DNA of 18,766 nucleotides. It comes from JBAZOY01 sp041648505 (GTDB lineage Bacteria; Desulfobacterota; Syntrophia; Syntrophales; CG2-30-49-12). Made by a program: the position numbers and the translations under genes. The stretch covers positions 1 through 18,766 of the forward strand of contig JBAZOY010000047.1 in assembly GCA_041648505.1 (NCBI GenBank), given 5' to 3'. Below the pieces are notes generated by a model. That model saw only the letters and a list, made by a program, of their open reading frames with translations, was not told the origin of the DNA and made no database searches. Below are positions 1-6,330 of the stretch, piece by piece (within the stretch, counting starts at the first letter, position 1; each line of letters begins with the position of its first letter).

Positions 1-17
1 ATATCCCAATTGAAACA

Positions 18-300
18 TTAAAGATTATCGGCGGGGCTTCTCACGCCCGCTGGACCCTTATTGAGAACATGAGTATATATCATTGTCGTTTTCAAATCTT
101 TATGGCCAAGCAGCTCCTGAACAGTTCAAATGTCATAACAATCTTCGAGCAGATGTGTGGTAAAAGAATAGTGAAAGGTTTAGCAGCCAACGTGCTTGAC
201 GATACCTGCCTTGTGAAAGCTCCGGCACGGCGGCTATAATGACGCGAACGAAGTGCTTCATGTAAGAAGATCTTTGTGCCCCTGTTCCCACCTGAGCGGC
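18..300 (-). pseudogene. Decayed C-terminal fragment of an integron-type tyrosine recombinase
   Basis: Read on the minus strand, this stretch gives a recognisable recombinase C-terminus: HKAGIVKHVGC, a stop, TFHYSFTTHLLED, YDI, a stop, then TVQELLGHKDLKTTMIYTHV and NKGPAGVRSPADNL, ending in TAA at 18-20. The ELLGHKD box and MIYTHV, which holds the nucleophilic tyrosine, are typical of integron integrases and their stand-alone relatives. It is clearly dead. TGA at 126-128 replaces the usual arginine of YDIRTVQ. TAA at 180-182 replaces the histidine of the GCHTFRHSF box. The catalytic Arg-His of that box now reads His-Tyr. The reading frame also shifts between about 216 and 260, where an upstream LHEALR segment lies in another frame. 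The N-terminal two thirds are missing, because the ahbA-like gene occupies that place. The upstream edge near 300 is approximate. The family call comes from motifs recognised by eye. Confidence 0.8.
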
Positions 301-308
301 AAGCGCCC

Positions 309-755
309 CTATAGTTCGAAAACTGCGTTGATCTTAAAAATTCGCGCGGCGCGCATACTTAAAATCTCGGCTACACCGGTCTTCTCGGTAATCTCTTTGA
401 GCAATCTTTTCAGTTCTTTCTCGGAAGGAGCGATTACGGTAAACCAGATGTTGTACTCATGACTTCTTCTGTAATTATGGGTAATACCAGTATAGGCGTT
501 GATAGTGTCAACAAAGTTCCTTATTTTTTCTTCGGGAACCTTGGCGGCACAGAGTGTACTGGAAAACATGAGTTTTCGTGTTTCAAATATTGCCCCGATT
601 CTCCGGATAATTCCCTCATCTTTCAGCTTTTTAATCCGCTGTAAAGATTCTTTCTCGCTGATACCGGCCATAGAGGCGATCGCTTTAAAGGGTTCGGCCT
701 CGACAGGAAAGTCTGCCTGGATAATGTTCAATATTTTTTTGTCTGTCTCGTCCAT
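309..755 (-). CDS. ahbA: AhbA-like siroheme decarboxylase subunit (Lrp/AsnC fold)
   Basis: This is a 148-residue protein with an N-terminal winged-helix region (about 1-60, MDETDKKILNIIQ and GIIRRIGAIF) and a C-terminal ligand-binding half with THNYRRSHEYNIWFT (about 93-107). That histidine/tyrosine-rich motif marks the siroheme decarboxylase (AhbA/AhbB) and NirDLGH group rather than DNA-binding Lrp regulators. In that family two related subunits decarboxylate siroheme to didecarboxysiroheme in the alternative heme pathway of sulfate reducers and archaea. As I remember the families, the STLCAAKVPEEK stretch and the absence of a longer WPYNLYTM segment fit AhbA better than AhbB. The length is normal and the C-terminus looks complete. 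It lies 39 nt downstream of the thioredoxin-fold gene on the same strand, so it is probably the last gene of the secretion operon. Its ribosome site is weak. No ahbB partner is visible. A NirD/NirL-type protein of heme d1 synthesis is the alternative. Confidence 0.72.
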   Translation of the reverse strand: MDETDKKILNIIQADFPVEAEPFKAIASMAGISEKESLQRIKKLKDEGIIRRIGAIFETRKLMFSSTLCAAKVPEEKIRNFVDTINAYTGITHNYRRSHEYNIWFTVIAPSEKELKRLLKEITEKTGVAEILSMRAARIFKINAVFEL

Positions 756-794
756 ATTTTCAACTTTAGAAGTCTCAGGGAGCCTGAAGAAAAA

Positions 795-1703
795 TTAATA
801 TGTTAAAAATCTTTCGAATTTTTCCCAGTCAATACCGTACATTCCCCTTCCGTTAATGAATGTTGTTGGTGTTCCCTTCAGACCAAGATTGTTTGCATAC
901 CTCATCTGTTCTATTATATTTGATCCTTTCCTCAGCTTTTCAAATACTTTTTCTATATTCGAATCGGGAAATTCCCTGGCAAACCAGGGGAATTTAGATT
1001 TAAAAGCATTATAAACAGCAGTATTGGCTTCATTGACGTCCTTGGTGGAAGGGGGGGGCAATTCCTGGAAGATAAAATCATCGACATCCTTTGCGTATTG
1101 TGCCAAGTCTTTCCGGTTATATACGTAAGCGGAGATAGAGCAGGCCAGTTCCGCTCCCGGATGTTTATTCAAGGGGAGATAAATCAGAATTAGTTCTTTG
1201 ATTTTTTTTGCATAAACACCGGGCAGTTTCTTATGGGCTTCACGGCAATAAGGACAAAAATTGTCCGTTACCATAACGACAGTCTTGCTCCCCTTTCCCC
1301 TGAAGGTGACCTGTCCCATGCGGGATTCAATTTTTACTATTCCCAGCTCTGTAAATGTCTTTTCCAGCAAAGGGTAACCGGTTTTCAAGTCAGAAAGACC
1401 CTCAAATTGCCATTGTCCATTGTCATCCGTTACCATATCCAGCGTAGCAGTTCTAACCTGCTTATCCGGAGATTTTAATCTGATTTGAATTCTCACCGCC
1501 CAGAGGCTTAGATCTCCCAGCTTGATCGGAATTTTTCTTTCTAAACTCAGATGTTCCGGTTTTAGTTGGTCGATCTTGTTCTCCTTCTTAAGCCGTTCGT
1601 AAACATTCGAAAGGACTTTATCCGGATTAAGCCGGCCAGCGCCGACCGGCAAGGACCAAAGGCAAATGGTTAATACCAGTAACAGAACAGCGATACGTTT
1701 CAT
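795..1703 (-). CDS. Periplasmic DsbA/DsbC-like thioredoxin-fold protein
   Basis: This is a 302-residue exported thiol-disulfide protein. It opens with a positive residue pair and a hydrophobic signal peptide (MKRIAVLLLVLTICLWSLPVGAG, about 1-23). A region of about 110 residues without a recognised domain follows, then a thioredoxin fold with redox motif CPYC (150-153, within TDNFCPYCR) and the cis-proline loop GTPTTFING (277-285). A lone extra cysteine lies at 188. This layout resembles DsbC/DsbG-type proteins, in which an N-terminal region precedes a CxxC catalytic domain, but the N-terminal region was not matched to the DsbC dimerisation domain. I chose ATG 1703 over an upstream in-frame codon at 1748. 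It follows the VKOR stop by one base, has GAGGAG about 8 nt upstream inside that gene, and starts directly at the signal peptide. Its probable partner is the VKOR fusion just upstream. An 8-G run lies at 1051-1058. The exact oxidase, reductase or isomerase role is undecided. Confidence 0.8.
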   Translation of the reverse strand: MKRIAVLLLVLTICLWSLPVGAGRLNPDKVLSNVYERLKKENKIDQLKPEHLSLERKIPIKLGDLSLWAVRIQIRLKSPDKQVRTATLDMVTDDNGQWQFEGLSDLKTGYPLLEKTFTELGIVKIESRMGQVTFRGKGSKTVVMVTDNFCPYCREAHKKLPGVYAKKIKELILIYLPLNKHPGAELACSISAYVYNRKDLAQYAKDVDDFIFQELPPPSTKDVNEANTAVYNAFKSKFPWFAREFPDSNIEKVFEKLRKGSNIIEQMRYANNLGLKGTPTTFINGRGMYGIDWEKFERFLTY

Positions 1704-1704
1704 T

Positions 1705-2622
1705 TTAAGACTCCTCACAAGTTTCTTTTTCAAACCCACATCCTTCAACAGGGGATTTTTTTAATATATCCATGTCCCAGATGTCGGCCTTTTTTTCTTC
1801 TTTTTCAAGTATGTCGCTTTTTGCGGTCAGCAATACAGGTACCTGCGAGTATCCGCTATAAACCAGAAATGCCTTATTCCTCCAGCTTACAGCCTGGATG
1901 AGAAGTTTGCGCATTCCCCCCTTATCGGTCTTACCCTTATCCCAGCCGGCTACGGCATCTTCGAGTGTTTTCCCTTCTGCCAACAAAGCGCAGAGGTTTG
2001 AAAGCTTTATTATATCATCATCGTTTTTGGCGACAGGAAAAAGGGCCGTTTCCTGTAGCAGGGCTTTGTCATTGAGCACGCTGTGGAGCATCTGTCTGCA
2101 CGCATCGCAGGATGGCGAAATAAATAATTTGATCCGGGCATCAGCGTTCCCATAAACAGGCTTTGGACCTAATAAATCTATTCTTAATATGTTAAAGGAT
2201 GCGATCAGGAAACAAAAAACCCAGACCGTTTTCCAGAAAAATGGCTTTTTCCGGCTGTGGATCAAAAGTATGGTTCCCAGTAAACCGGCGACAATCAGAC
2301 AGGACAGGCAGGGAATAAATAAAAATTGCCAGATTAAAAGTCCACAATTTATAATAATCCCGCAGAGCAGAAGCCGGTTAAAAATCGTCCCGCTGCTGTT
2401 TCTTAAATATGCGTACCCACAGGTACCTGTGAGGGCGATAAAAAACGCTGCGCCATACCAGTAAAGGGAAAGCCCTAAGAAGGTAACTTTTGCGTATATC
2501 TCACAACCGGTTGTGGAACAGAAAAAAGAGGCCGGCCATAAGATATTCGCCAGGCAGTAGATAAATCCCGCACCGGCAAAAATAATAATCCATGTTTGTT
2601 TTTTTCTCATTACTTGAACCAT
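1705..2622 (-). CDS. VKOR-family disulfide-generating membrane protein with C-terminal thioredoxin-like domain
   Basis: This 305-residue protein has a polytopic N-terminal half (segments near 11-29, 45-65, 83-101, 109-121 and 130-148). It carries the cysteine pattern of bacterial vitamin K epoxide reductase homologues: a loop pair C35/C40 (FFCSTTGC) and a membrane CxxC at 105-108 (CLSC). After the last segment, a periplasmic domain has the thioredoxin-like motif SPSCDACRQ (CxxC at 172-175). Bacterial VKORs oxidise a DsbA-like or fused thioredoxin partner and pass the electrons to quinone, replacing DsbB. Here a partner domain is fused and a second thioredoxin-fold gene follows, coupled by a one-base gap. 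The start is ambiguous. ATG 2622 has AGGAAAGAG about 6 nt upstream but overlaps the end of gspD. ATG 2610 overlaps the gspD stop as TAATG and would remove four residues. Family assignment is firm on cysteine pattern and topology; the substrate is inferred. Confidence 0.8.
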   Translation of the reverse strand: MVQVMRKKQTWIIIFAGAGFIYCLANILWPASFFCSTTGCEIYAKVTFLGLSLYWYGAAFFIALTGTCGYAYLRNSSGTIFNRLLLCGIIINCGLLIWQFLFIPCLSCLIVAGLLGTILLIHSRKKPFFWKTVWVFCFLIASFNILRIDLLGPKPVYGNADARIKLFISPSCDACRQMLHSVLNDKALLQETALFPVAKNDDDIIKLSNLCALLAEGKTLEDAVAGWDKGKTDKGGMRKLLIQAVSWRNKAFLVYSGYSQVPVLLTAKSDILEKEEKKADIWDMDILKKSPVEGCGFEKETCEES

Positions 2623-4640
2623 TTCAACTCTTTCCTGAGTTCCTCGGTTATTTTAGCTGCGCTATCCGTACTGGTAATAATAGTGGGGGTAACCAGGACA
2701 ATAAGCTCTGTTTTATTTTTTGTCTTTGAGGTTGACTTGAACAGATTGCCGATTAACGGGATATCTCCCAACAGTGGAACCTTATTTACAGTTAACCCCT
2801 TGGTTTCTTTCATCAGGCCTCCGAGAACCACGGTCTGCCCATGTGCAGCGACTACCGAGGTGGTTATTCGCCTTGTGCTTATAATGGGAGAGCCTGAAAC
2901 TCCTGAGCCTCCCAATTCCGAGACCTCCTGCGATATATCCAGTGTAAGGAGTCCCGCTGTATTTATGGTCGGCTTTACCTTAAGTATGATTCCCGTGCTA
3001 CGGTACTGGATGCTTCTCACAACACCGGTTGATTCCGGAGACGTGGCCGCATCTGAGGTAGTAACCTCACCGGTTACCACCGGTACGTCGTCTCCTATCT
3101 GGATGGTTGCCTCCATGTTATCAAGCACCATGAGACGGGGGGTCGAAAGTATGTTGGTCCGGCTGTCTGTGGCAAAGAGGTTCAGCATAGTCTGAAACTT
3201 CCCTGTTTCAGAAAGAAACTGGTAGGAAAGGCCGACACCTGAACTGAGACTGAGTTGTCCTAATGTCTGTACGCTGTAAGGCCCCCCATCCATGGTATTC
3301 TTTAAGTACCACTCCAGCCCGTACCGTAACTCGTCCGTGAGGGTGAGTTCGGCAATGGTGGCCTCTATGAGCACCTGTCTTGGTGGTGTATCAAGCTCTT
3401 TGAGAAGGTTGAGGACGTTTTTGTAGACGGCCGGTGAGGCCAGTATAATTATTATATTTTTGCTGTCGTCCGCCGCAATCCTGAGGTTAGGCTGTTGCAC
3501 GGTTGGAGATGTATCGGTAGACTCTTTAGCTTTTGGCATTATGGGTCTTCGAACAGGAGCTGAGACCTCATATAACTTGTTCAGGGATTTCACAAGCGCC
3601 GAGGCGTTTGAATATTGAGGATTAAAGATATAGGACTTTTCCTCAGTGCCGGCAGCTTCAGCTGTGTCCAGCTTGTCTCTCCATTCAAGGATGTATTTGG
3701 TTGTCTTCTCATCAGGTGAGACAACAAGAATACTGTTTAGCTGTTTAATAGGAAGGAAGAGGGGGCCGGGGTCTTTTGAAGATTTGGCCATGCTGAAACC
3801 CAGTCCTTCAAGTATCTTTGAAAGCTGGCTGATAAAATCTTCCGTTTGCCAGTAGGTTAGCCTTAGCAGAAAAATTACTTTGTTCTGGAGATAAGGTACA
3901 TCAAAGGTCTCTACGAGGTCTATAACCTGCTTTATCTGAAATGACTGACCATAAAGGATAAGGACATTCTCTTTAGTGTACGGCTTTATCTGTACCCCCG
4001 ACTTGTACATTTCCTTTATAAGGGGTTCTATTTCATAAGTTTTGAGATGTCTGAGTGGAACGACCTGGAGGATATCAGCAGGGCTGTCTGCGGCATCACG
4101 GCCGACTCTTATATCAAATGGTTCCTTCGGCTCGGGAGGCTTGTCCAGTATATAAAGGGCACCGGCCTTTTGTTCTACATACAGGCTGTACTTTTCAAAT
4201 AGACCGATCAGAACCTCCAATGCCTTGTCCGGGGGCATGGCCTGCGGCATCCTCATGGTTATTGGCTGTTTGTTGTTCATGGTTTTTTCGTCCATAACAA
4301 ACGAAACTTTTAGTGTCTCACCGAGGGCGTAGATAATAAAGTCTGAAAGAGGCATCTTCTCTACGTTGATCATTACCGGACTTTCCGCAAGTGCAAGTTG
4401 TTTCGGATCTACAGGCACCCTTTGAGGAAGCTCTTTCCCCGGCAAAGGGTTTTTAAATTTCGGGGTTTCCAGGAACACTGTCGCCCCTTCGGTTTTAGTG
4501 AGCTCAGGTTCTTCTATAACTTTCGTTGCTTTTCCTGTATTGCCCGGAAGGGTAATCGGCTTATAGGTGGTACGCTCCGGGGTAGCGCAACCAACACTGA
4601 TAAAAATCAGAGTCACCAATGTAATTATGCGTATCTTCAT
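2610..4640 (-). CDS. gspD: T2SS outer-membrane secretin GspD, probable lipoprotein
   Basis: This 676-residue protein forms the outer-membrane gate of the type II secretion system. In order it has a signal peptide with a lipobox-like IFISVGC (cysteine at 18, alanine at +2); a linker; an STN/N0-like domain (about 88-167, PLSDFIIYALGETL); repeated secretin N-domains (about 190-418, with FDVPYLQNKV after the first and ELDTPPRQVLIEA at the junction); and a C-terminal secretin domain (about 420-656). The secretin domain contains ILSTPRLMVLDN, the IGDDVPVVTGE gate region and the signature VPLLGDIPLIGNLF followed by TELIVLVTPTII. Only about 20 residues follow, so there is no long pilotin-binding S-domain. 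ATG 4640 has a strong GGGAGGGATA ribosome site and begins 19 nt after the transglycosylase gene. The platform and pseudopilin genes upstream identify a T2SS rather than a type IV pilus or type III secretin. Confidence 0.95.
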   Translation of the reverse strand: MKIRIITLVTLIFISVGCATPERTTYKPITLPGNTGKATKVIEEPELTKTEGATVFLETPKFKNPLPGKELPQRVPVDPKQLALAESPVMINVEKMPLSDFIIYALGETLKVSFVMDEKTMNNKQPITMRMPQAMPPDKALEVLIGLFEKYSLYVEQKAGALYILDKPPEPKEPFDIRVGRDAADSPADILQVVPLRHLKTYEIEPLIKEMYKSGVQIKPYTKENVLILYGQSFQIKQVIDLVETFDVPYLQNKVIFLLRLTYWQTEDFISQLSKILEGLGFSMAKSSKDPGPLFLPIKQLNSILVVSPDEKTTKYILEWRDKLDTAEAAGTEEKSYIFNPQYSNASALVKSLNKLYEVSAPVRRPIMPKAKESTDTSPTVQQPNLRIAADDSKNIIIILASPAVYKNVLNLLKELDTPPRQVLIEATIAELTLTDELRYGLEWYLKNTMDGGPYSVQTLGQLSLSSGVGLSYQFLSETGKFQTMLNLFATDSRTNILSTPRLMVLDNMEATIQIGDDVPVVTGEVTTSDAATSPESTGVVRSIQYRSTGIILKVKPTINTAGLLTLDISQEVSELGGSGVSGSPIISTRRITTSVVAAHGQTVVLGGLMKETKGLTVNKVPLLGDIPLIGNLFKSTSKTKNKTELIVLVTPTIITSTDSAAKITEELRKELKWFK

Positions 4641-4659
4641 TATCCCTCCCTAGGAGATT

Positions 4660-5343
4660 CTATAACTTCTTGACGTTTTTAAGGTTTCGGTAGTAGTTCA
4701 GAACTCTTTCTACATAATCACGGGTCTCTTGAATAGGAGGAACCTTGTTCTGCCCTATAACCCTTGATAGCCCGGCGTTATATGCAGCCAGGGCAAGGGA
4801 AAAATCACCGTCTAATGCAACTAAAAGCCGGCTTAAGTATCTTACTCCCCCGCGGATATTTTCTACCGGATCAAAGGGGTCGGCAACACCCATTTCCTGT
4901 GCCGTACCCGGCATCAACTGCATTAAGCCCAAGGCGCCTCTGGGTGAAATTGCCTGGGGATTAAAGTTGGACTCGGTCTTGATAACAGCACGAATAAGAT
5001 CTGAGTCAACGGTAAAATGCTCGCTGGTTGAAGCAATTATAGGCTCGTAAGCCTCAATATGACAGCTAACGTTGATACCTGACATCTGTAATTTGTCTTT
5101 TTTCAAGGGCAGACGGACTTTGTGATGTCCATGGCCAGGTATGTTCGTAAAGTAGACATCGCCCCCTTTATCCCGGAATGTATAAAAATCGGCTGCTGCA
5201 ACCATGCCGGGGAATAAAAGTACCGCCAGCGTCGATAAAAGAAGATTTAAAAAACCCCTGTTCAATTTTCTGTTACAGAAAAAGGCATCAGTTTTCAAAT
5301 CGTTATATCTTTCGTTTTTTTGCTGGCTCATAATTATTGACAT
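4660..5343 (-). CDS. Periplasmic SLT-family lytic transglycosylase inside the T2SS operon
   Basis: This is a protein of about 227 residues with a short basic N-terminal stretch and a hydrophobic export signal (about 31-51, ending MVAAADF). A small DUF4124-like segment follows (FYTFRDKGGDVYFTN). After it comes a goose-type SLT domain (about 105-205), with catalytic glutamate in KTESNFNP (E124), the ISPRGALGLMQLMPGTA core and LALAAYNAG. Such enzymes cleave peptidoglycan between MurNAc and GlcNAc, forming 1,6-anhydroMurNAc. Lying between gspC and gspD, it probably makes room in the wall for the secretin-platform machine; that role is an inference from position. The 5' end overlaps gspC by about 40 nt. 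Candidate starts are TTG 5346, ATG 5343 and ATG 5331; a GGGAG lies 10-13 nt before the first two. The long N-terminus before the hydrophobic stretch makes the exact start uncertain. Confidence 0.88.
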   Translation of the reverse strand: MSIIMSQQKNERYNDLKTDAFFCNRKLNRGFLNLLLSTLAVLLFPGMVAAADFYTFRDKGGDVYFTNIPGHGHHKVRLPLKKDKLQMSGINVSCHIEAYEPIIASTSEHFTVDSDLIRAVIKTESNFNPQAISPRGALGLMQLMPGTAQEMGVADPFDPVENIRGGVRYLSRLLVALDGDFSLALAAYNAGLSRVIGQNKVPPIQETRDYVERVLNYYRNLKNVKKL

Positions 5344-5791
5344 CAAATATTTTCAACTCCCGTCTCTCTTGTCCTTTTTCAACTTTAACTGAAACGCTGC
5401 TTATTTCAGTAATGATGTACCCATCGGACAACTTGCCTCCTACGGTCAAGGTAACGACGGACCCTGTATGTTCTCTGAAAACCGCTTTCTTCTCTTCGCC
5501 GTGAAGAATGCCGATCAGGGTGCAGGAACCTTCAGGTAAACTTACTGCCGTCCCGGCTCCGGATGTAGTGTAACTCCCGTCTATGGCAAAGATATTTCTC
5601 TCCTCAAGCATCTTATGGGGAACAGAAATACTTCTTATTATCTTTGTTATCTGTTCCTTTTTATCCGTTTTAGGGGGATTTACTTGAGCGGGGCGCAGAT
5701 TCAAGTTAATGTCCGGTTTTCCTGCAACCAGGACAGCGATTGACAGGAAAAAAATGATAAACAGGATGTCAGGGATGTATTTTTTGATCAT
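5303..5791 (-). CDS. gspC: T2SS inner-membrane protein GspC (short form, HR domain only)
   Basis: This 162-residue protein has a single membrane segment near the N-terminus (about 7-23, PDILFIIFFLSIAVLVAG) and a proline-rich periplasmic linker. A small beta-domain follows (about 87-150: CTLIGILHGEEKKAVF and GGKLSDGYIITEIS) that matches the homology region of GspC/PilP proteins. RNIFAIDG precedes it, a spot where GspC proteins often have a similar RNLF motif. GspC links the inner-membrane platform to the N0 domain of the secretin. The protein ends shortly after the homology region, so it lacks the C-terminal PDZ domain of classical GspC. It starts with a 4-nt ATGA overlap with gspM. PilP of type IV pili is a distant alternative, but the surrounding gspG-M genes favour GspC. 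Confidence 0.8.
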   Translation of the reverse strand: MIKKYIPDILFIIFFLSIAVLVAGKPDINLNLRPAQVNPPKTDKKEQITKIIRSISVPHKMLEERNIFAIDGSYTTSGAGTAVSLPEGSCTLIGILHGEEKKAVFREHTGSVVTLTVGGKLSDGYIITEISSVSVKVEKGQERRELKIFDVNNYEPAKKRKI

Positions 5792-6324
5792 TTTTCTGTT
5801 CGAAAAGCGGATATAGTCAGTGAAAAAATCAGTTCCTGTCCGCTTCTGGAAATCTCCATGGATTTTATACTCAGGGCTTTTTCGCCGGTCTCCATTGTCT
5901 TGAGCAACTCTATAAATGCTCCGGGCATCCCCTTCAACCTTATTAAAACAGGTATCTCACTTAAGTTTTTTTCTGCAACAGGTTCCAGCATTTCAAAGCT
6001 TAATACAGTCAGGTCTTCCTTTTCGGCAAGCTTGACGATCTTCTCAATAACATCGGTTTGTATATACGAGGGCCTGATTTCCCTCTCATACAGGTACGGA
6101 AAAAGAACCGCCTTATCTACAGTAATAGAGTGGCTTTGGAGCTGTCTATATTTTTCAAGAAGCTGATATTTTAGCCGATAGCTTTCGTACTGTTCGCTAA
6201 CCATGAGCTTTCTTTCTTCGACGGATGCATGAAGGGGGTATACAACAAATCTTATCAGGGCAAGGATAACAATTACATAGATGCCGATTTTTTTTATCTC
6301 TTTTTGTCTGTTTAGATCCGCCAT
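5788..6324 (-). CDS. gspM: T2SS platform protein GspM (PilO-like fold)
   Basis: This 178-residue bitopic inner-membrane protein has a short cytoplasmic basic tail (NRQKEIKK), one membrane segment (about 12-30), and a coiled-coil-prone stretch (about 34-62, SVEERKLMVSEQYESYRLKYQ). A ferredoxin-like periplasmic domain follows (about 85-178, with VLSFEMLEP, VLIRLKGMPGAFIELL and ALSIKSMEI), as in GspM and PilO. GspM pairs with GspL to build the assembly platform that couples the ATPase GspE to pseudopilus growth. The gene starts 6 nt after the gspL stop and overlaps gspC by 4 nt, so stoichiometric co-expression is likely. Sequence identity in this family is always low; topology, length and position carry the assignment. 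Confidence 0.85.
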   Translation of the reverse strand: MADLNRQKEIKKIGIYVIVILALIRFVVYPLHASVEERKLMVSEQYESYRLKYQLLEKYRQLQSHSITVDKAVLFPYLYEREIRPSYIQTDVIEKIVKLAEKEDLTVLSFEMLEPVAEKNLSEIPVLIRLKGMPGAFIELLKTMETGEKALSIKSMEISRSGQELIFSLTISAFRTEK

Positions 6325-6330
6325 GCTAAT

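Noticed and set aside
18..300. An integron attachment site or cassette array next to the integrase remnant
   Set aside because: I saw no paired attC-like core sites in the 300 bases available; the remnant may be from a stand-alone recombinase.
253..462. Plus-strand frame of 69 codons spanning the recombinase remnant and the ahbA 3' end
   Set aside because: It is antisense to ahbA and crosses a junction of unrelated sequences; the composition looks non-coding.
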